A DNA stretch of 64,000 nt from Akebia trifoliata (Eukaryota > Streptophyta > Magnoliopsida > Ranunculales > Lardizabalaceae). The translations under genes were made by a program, and so were the position numbers. The stretch covers positions 15,106,760-15,170,759 of the forward strand of contig CM030718.1 in the NCBI GenBank assembly GCA_017979445.1, read 5' to 3'. This document shows positions 58,373 to 64,000 of the stretch, piece after piece. Every line of letters begins with the position of its first letter. The first letter of the stretch is position 1. Under the pieces are notes generated by a model that ran no database searches, was not told where the DNA came from, and was given only the letters and a program-made list of their open reading frames with translations.

Positions 58373-59980
58373 TGAAAGCGCCCTCGATCCACGGGGTGTG
58401 TGGATCCACTTTTGATTTTTGAAGTTTGGGAGTCATCACCTAGTTATTGCGGTCTAGGAACCGAGCATTGACTCTAGCAGATAAAAATAACTAATCTACA
58501 AAAGAAACTATGGTTCGGGGATCACGTTACGGGGTTGGAAAATGTTAGGCACCAACCTCGCCCAGGAAATGTCGATCTCTACTATTTCTCAAAAAGGGGT
58601 TACATTACTAACAGACCTAAAATAAATAAATAAAACAAATAAAATATACATATACGATGATCGCAACAATTTGTTCCCTCATAATTGGTAGGATAGCTCA
58701 TCGTAAAATACTATTCATTTTGTTTTCGTCACTCAATCTACTTCGAATCTCCAAGATGAAGTACCTTCTTCTTAGATCTGAGTATTTCTTAAATTTTTTG
58801 ATAGATTTCTAAGTATTTTTTGAAGAGTTTTTAGAAATTTTTCTACAAAACCTAAGATTTGGATGATAAGTAGGGAGTTAGGACTTCAAAATCAGGGTTT
58901 AGGTAAAGTTAGGGGGACTTTTTGACCTACTTTTTTTAAGGTTTATTTTGACCTCCGAAATTCGGTTATGGAGGCTCTTATTTCTAGATTTTTTTGAAAA
59001 AATTAGGGTTTAACTAGGTCTCCTTTTAGATAAGGTGAATTTGGATTTTGACTTAAGTCTTATTAATTGACTAGGTTTCTTTAGATTAGGGTTTTAATTA
59101 GGGTTTTGACTTAAATCTTATTTGATTGATTAGGTTTCTTTAGATTAGGGTTTTAATTCTTCCGTACAATGAAAGAATATATTTTTGAGTTTTGTGGAGA
59201 ACCCCCTAATTATATCTTTAATTATTTGGATTCTCAGATGGAAATGTCTTTTAATAAATATCAAGGGACTCCACTTAAATAAGTGGGCAACCATCAACAC
59301 TTTTGCTTGAGGGCTTGATTAATTAATTTTCTTGGTTCAGATTTTTAAATTAATTTTATTAAGGTTTCACTTTACGTTAATTAATATTTTATTTATTAAT
59401 TTTGAAATTAAAAATTATTAAAATTAAAAAATTACCATTTTACCCCCGAAGAAGACTTTTGTGTTGAGAAGTCGTTTTTCGATGTTTTGGAATTGATTTT
59501 TCGTAAGGAATTCAATGGTATTATCAGTTTTTGTCACTTATGAAATTTTTTGACGTGAAATGATTGTCAACCCTTATGAGGGGCATTTTCATAATTTTAT
59601 CAAATTTGTAAAAATTGCCAAAATGATTTATTTAATTTCATTTTGCTATTTTATGTATTCAAATGGGTTTTCCTAAGCGTGATGGGGGATCTAAGGATGT
59701 TTTGATGTTATGGGTATTTTGGTATTTTGGTCATTTTTTTGTGATTTTTATAGTAAAGCTTCTTTATGTCTGAAAATTTATGATTTCTATGTTATTGGGA
59801 TTATATTTTCCTAGCGTAGTGTGGTTTCTACAGTTTTGTTAGTTTGAGATAATTCATCCGAATTTCTGAAACATATCTAGTAACAAATAAAAATATTGGA
59901 ATATTCATTCATCATTAGGAATCGTCGCAATCGGGTTGACAAGTTGATTAATCAGTCGAGTGTAAAAATGGGGTGTCTAC
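58373..59980 (-). mobile_element. O6 3' LTR (LTR2), interrupted at its start
   Basis: Native end GCGCTTTCA at 58373. Its native start is split: GTAGACACCCC begins at 59980 and the first bases TGTAGA lie at 61710-61715, beyond the inserted solo LTR. O6's 3' UTR lies to the right (61716 onward). The part at 59155-59330 (CTTCCGTACAATGAAAG and following) has a reverse counterpart in the solo LTR near 60650-60760. Confidence 0.87.
59976..59980. other. Solo LTR2 target duplication, left (TCTAC)
   Basis: Exact match to 61710-61714. Confidence 0.9.
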
Positions 59981-61709
59981 TGTAGACACCCCATTTTTGC
60001 ACTCACCTGATTAACCAACTCGTCAACCCGATCGCAACGGTTCCCAATGATAGATGTTTATTCCAATGCTTTATTCTGTTACCAGATATGTTTCAGAAAT
60101 CCGGATGAGGTATCTCGAACTGATAAAACCTTAGAAACCACGCTACGCTAGGAAACTATGACCCCAGAAACATAGAAATCATCATCTTGCAGACCAAAAA
60201 TAAGCTTCACGATAAAAATCACTAAAAATGATCAAATTACCAAAATACCCCTAACATCAAAACAACCCTAGAGCCTACATTACGCTTAGGAAAACTCATT
60301 TAAACACATAAATAACAAATCAAAACCAAATAAATCATTTCGCCAATTTTTACAGAATTTGACAAAATTACGAAAATGCCCCTCATAAAGTTCACAATCA
60401 TTTCACATAAAAAACTTCATAAATGACACAAACCAATATTTTCATTGAATTCCTTACGAAAAACTGATTCTAAAACATCTTAGAACATTAAAAACTGACT
60501 TAAAATACGAAAAGTACTCTCCGACGGCAAAACGATAATTTCATAATTTTCATAATTAAAATTTTTGAAATTAATAAATAAAGTATTAAATAATTAAAGT
60601 GAGACATTCATGAAATTAATTTAAAATTTTGAACTAAAACAATCGATCAATCATGCTCTCAAGCAAAATTGTTGAGGGTTCGCAAGATATTTCTTTAAGG
60701 ACCCCTCCATTTGGGGGTCCAAAGAATTAAAGATATAATAGAGGGGGGCTCTCCAAAAAATTAAAGTCAATCAAGCAAGACTAAATTCAAGGTATTAAAG
60801 TCAATCAAGTAAGACTAAAGTCAAAATTAAAGTCAATTAAGCAAGACTAAAGTCAAAATCTTAAAGTCAATCAATTAAGACTAAAGTCAAAATCCTAAAG
60901 TCAATCAAATAAGACCAAAAGTCAAAATCCTAATAGAGTTCTAATTAAATAATAACTCTATCTAAAAGAATTCTAACTAAAATACAACTCTACCTAAAAT
61001 AATTCTAATTAAAATACAATTTTACCTAAAACAATTCTAACTAAAACACAACTCTAACTAAAAGAATTACAATCAAACACTAATTCTATCTAAATCAACC
61101 CCTAAAAAAATCTATAAATAGAGGTCCTCACACCCTATTTTCGTATCAAATCATAAATCCTAAGAGAAGTAGGTCAAAAAGCCTCCCATAAACCCTAATT
61201 TTGAAGTCCCAACTCCTTACCTAACATCCATACTTCGATTTTTGCTCAAAAAATACCTAGAAGTCCTTCAAAAACACCCCAAAAATTCATAAACAAATCC
61301 GAAGAATCTAGATCTAAAGAAGGGATACCTTGCCTCGGAGATCAAAAATCAGATCCGGAGACAGACTGAAGCAAGGAATACTGAACAAGGAGTTACTCTG
61401 TCAGATCTAAGGGAACGATAAAATTATCGTCGGAAAGGTATAATTTCTTAATGTTTTTATCTAGGTTTTTTTAGCAATGTAATTTATTTGGGAAATTAGT
61501 AGAGATCGACTTTGGCCAGGTGGGGTTGGTGCCTAACACCTTCCAACCCCGTAACGTGATCCCCGGACCCTTTTTTCTTTCGTAGATTAGTAATGTTTGC
61601 CTTTTTTTAGAGTCAGTTTGGTTCCTAGACCTTAATAACTAGGTGGTGACTCCCAAACCTCAAGGGTCAAAAGTGGATCCGCGCACCCCGTGGATCAAAG
61701 GCGCTTTCA
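59981..61709 (+). mobile_element. Solo LTR2 (1.73 kb) inserted at the O6 LTR border
   Basis: Complete LTR from TGTAGACACCCC to GCGCTTTCA, with exact TCTAC duplications and no internal sequence. Termini are intact, unlike O1, so it is younger. TATA element CTATAAATA at 61112-61120. It forms a head-to-head palindrome with the O6 LTR. Confidence 0.92.
61112..61120 (+). promoter_or_regulatory. LTR2 TATA box (solo LTR)
   Basis: CTATAAATA at the conserved LTR2 position, followed by GAGGTCC. Confidence 0.6.
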
Positions 61710-61714
61710 TCTAC
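61710..61714. other. Solo LTR2 target duplication, right (TCTAC)
   Basis: Pairs with 59976-59980. Confidence 0.9.
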
Positions 61715-62099
61715 AGATGCCCTCTTTGACAAAGGGTTGAAGCAAACTAGATAGCAAATCTATTTCGGTAGATAGTGCGATATTTGAATGTCAAAGCTAG
61801 TGACAATTCATTTTGCAGTCTGATTTAGCAATTCTTCATGGCATTCGGATCCTTGAAGGTAAAAGTCTTCCCGAACTCAGAAAAATTATCAGATCCTCGA
61901 GCGCGAGCTCTCACTAACGGCATCAGATCCTTGAATTTTAGAAAATTCTCCTTGACAAAAAGTGCAATGTGTGTACTTGAAATCTGAGATAAGTCTCAGA
62001 AGATTTGAGCAAAATCTAAACAAAAACTATGTAAATCTGAGCATAAACTAAGTATAATCTAAGCATAACTAAGCATAATCTGAGCAAAAAATTAAATAT

Positions 62100-62385
62100 C
62101 TTACTCTACATACCTTGGGTGAAAGAGTAATGAACAATTTTTTTTTGAGTCCTACTTTACCTACTCGGGGTGAAGGAGTAATGAACATTTTTTTTAAGAG
62201 TCCTACTCTACCTACTCGAGGTGAAAGAGTAATGAACTAATTTTTTGGGAGTCTACCTACTGAGGGTGAAAGAATAATGAACTAATTTTCTGGGAGTTAT
62301 ACTCTACCTAGAGTAATGAACTAATTTTATTGGAGTCCTACTCTACCTACTCGGGGTGAAAAAGTAATGAAATATTTTTTTGGGG
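62100..62385. repeat. ~60-bp CTACCTACTCGGGGTGAAAGAG array (O6)
   Basis: About five units spaced 50-65 bp. TACTC and GAGTA arms flank GGGGTGAAA, giving a small inverted repeat in most units. Absent from the O4 3' UTR. Confidence 0.82.
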
Positions 62386-62689
62386 AAAACAAATGGGGGA
62401 TTAACACTGCATTTGATTTTTTCTTTAAAAAAAAAGAGTTGGATTTTATGAAGGTTCGATCAACATTTTAACTTACTTTTGAACCTCAAGGGTTTTCAAC
62501 AAATTGCTAGCAATTCATCGGGGCGTTTGGATCCTTGAGCGTAAAACTCTCCTCAAACTAGAAATTGTCAGGTCCTCGAGTGCGAACTCTCACTGACAGT
62601 GTCAGATCCTTGAATTTTAGGAAATTCTCCTTGACAAATGGAACAAATGTGCACATGTGTATTTGAAATTTGAGATAAGTCTCATGTGA

Positions 62690-63295
62690 TCTAAGTAAAA
62701 ACTGAGCATAATTTGAGTATAAACTGAGCAAAATCTGAGATAACCCATGGCGGCATCTGAGCAAAATCTGAGATAACCCTCGGCAGTAACTGAACAAAAT
62801 CTGAGATAACCCTTAGGGATAACTAAGCAAAATCCAAGAAAGCCCTTGGCGGCAACTGAGCAAAAATCCAAGAAAACCTTTGGCGGTAACTGAGCAAAAT
62901 CTAAGAAAATCCTTTACGGCATCTGAATAAAATTCAAGATAACCCTCGACGGCATCTGAGCAAAATTCAAGAAAACCCTTGGCGACAACTAAGCAAAATC
63001 TGAGATAACCCTCAGTCGCATCTGAGCAAAATCTGAGATAACCCTTGATGGCAACTGAGCAAAATCCAAGATAACCCTTTGTGGGATTTGAGCAAAATTC
63101 GAGATAACCCTCGGTGGCATCTGAGCAAAATCCAAGAAAACCCTTGGTAGAAACTGAGCAAAATCCAAGATAACCCTCGGCGACATTTGAGTAAAATCTA
63201 AGAAAACCCTTGGTGGCATCTGAGCAAAATCCGAGATAACCCTCGGTAGTGTCTGACCAAAATTCGAGATAACCCTCGGTGACATCTGAGTAAAA
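62690..63295. repeat. ~35-bp CCGAG/CCAAG hairpin minisatellite (O6)
   Basis: About 17 units of TGAGCAAAATC, 5-base arm, ATAACC or AAAACC loop, 5-base arm, GGCGGCATC. Perfect stems of different sequence occur: CCAAG/CTTGG near 62834 and 63132, CTGAG/CTCAG near 63000, CCGAG/CTCGG near 63230. Orthologous to the O4 array. Overlapping open frames are repeat translations. Confidence 0.9.
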
Positions 63296-64000
63296 TGAAT
63301 AAATCTGGGAGAGAATGAATAAATATGGGAATAAAAGAATGAATAAATCTAGGAAAGAATGAATGAATCTGAGAAAGAAAGAATAGATCTGAGAAAGAAT
63401 AAATAAATCTGGAAAAGAATGAATAAGTGTGGGAAATATATTAATGAATCTAGGAAAGAAAGAATGGCCTATCTCCTATTTTAGGTGGAAGGAGAATGAG
63501 TTAATATCTGGGTAAAACCAAATATGAGATCAGAAATGCTTCTCTCTGAACCTCAAAATTTTTCAAAAATTTTACGAATTTTTTAATTTATTTGTACCTC
63601 AGGGGTTTTCAAAAAAAATTATTATCAAGGGGTAACCTTAAATACGAGGTTCTTATTATCCTTTAGGATTAACATTGATCAGGCTTGAGATAAAAAATGT
63701 GTCTAGTTTGACAGGAAACATTGTATTGAACACATCTTGTAAAAAAACAAAAAATGCCCCTAGTATAAGAGGGAAACTACATATCAAAGACGAAAGAAAG
63801 TGCCCCTTGTATGAAGGTTTGTAATATTTGATTACCACAAGCACAATAAAGATTCAACTTTTAATTTTGATTAAAGATTTTGAGTCAAGCTCAAGAAAAT
63901 AAAATATTTCCTTTCGAGATTCATTGTAAAATTCACTATTTTCCCTCTTGATTCATTTGGGAAAGCAAAAATTTTCAAATCAATCGTAGACAAGATACTT

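Larger units (their letters stand above)
61716..64000 (-). mobile_element. O6 3' UTR (element continues outside the window)
   Basis: Same order as the O4 3' UTR: polypurine tract (61718-61729), the CTAGATAGCAAATC and GAGCGCGAGCTCTCACTAACG blocks, the hairpin array (62690-63295), AATGAATAAATCTGGG repeats (63300-63460), then the ATGCCCCTAGTATAAG and GTGCCCCTTGTATG blocks (63755-63820). A duplicated block occurs: the TTGAGCGTAAAACTCTCC / GAACTCTCACTGAC sequence is present near 61850-61950 and again near 62530-62640. No coding sequence is in view. Confidence 0.82.

Overview
The window looks like repeat-rich heterochromatin from a large, AT-rich flowering-plant nuclear genome, most likely a eudicot; I cannot name the species. 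I found no intact host gene, no rRNA or tRNA gene and no CRISPR array. Every recognisable protein fragment is a decayed transposable-element gene: gag, protease, RT, RNase H and integrase of Ty3/gypsy elements, plus one CACTA transposase. Almost every base belongs to LTR retrotransposons nested in one another. Family names used here are my own labels.

Two lineages dominate. (1) Ogre/Tat-like Ty3/gypsy elements. Their LTRs start TGTAGACACC and, in the LTR2 family, end GCGCTTTCA. They have a TGGYGACTCC-type primer binding site, a gag with a degenerate zinc knuckle, a D-N-G protease, a second RNase H, and very long untranslated regions packed with minisatellites. Families: LTR2 (O1, O4, O6, a solo LTR and a fragment), LTR3 (at 1.6-5.8 kb and split across 35-48 kb) and LTR4 (O3). 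(2) A chromovirus with 2-3 kb LTRs (LTR1) that start TGTAAAATCC and end GGGGCGCCACA. It has a tRNA-Met-like primer site and a G-rich polypurine tract. Copies are A, B (solo), C/D (one pair), E and F/G.

Layout: 1-1583 LTR1-A. 1584-7690 LTR3 LTR (carrying a TIR transposon with TTA target duplications), primer site and repeat-rich leader. 7978-18521 complete O1 with ATACC target duplications, inserted in a hairpin minisatellite. 18.9-21.1 kb minus-strand gag-protease relic O2. 21.1-31.4 kb plus-strand element O3 (integrase scrap, 3' UTR, LTR4), broken up by an LTR5 pair, a chromoviral LTR and solo LTR1-B. 31.4-34.6 kb CACTA tnp2 relic. 34.6-48.3 kb a three-level nest: LTR3-b holds LTR1 element C/D (AGATA target duplications), which holds O4 (RT to 3' LTR). 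48.4-53.2 kb LTR1-E with an internal foldback MITE, then a diverged relative. 53.6-58.4 kb pol-less chromovirus G with LTR F. 58.4-64 kb the 3' LTR and 3' UTR of O6, with a solo LTR2 inserted in reverse at the LTR border.

The strongest unexplained signal is in the untranslated regions of the Ogre-like elements. Several unrelated minisatellite families are each built of short hairpins. In four of them the two stem arms change together between units (for example CCGAG/CTCGG, CCAAG/CTTGG and CTGAG/CTCAG). A second signal is that three independent insertions fall within a few bases of another element's LTR border. A third is a 30-base block identical between two otherwise diverged elements, just downstream of pol.
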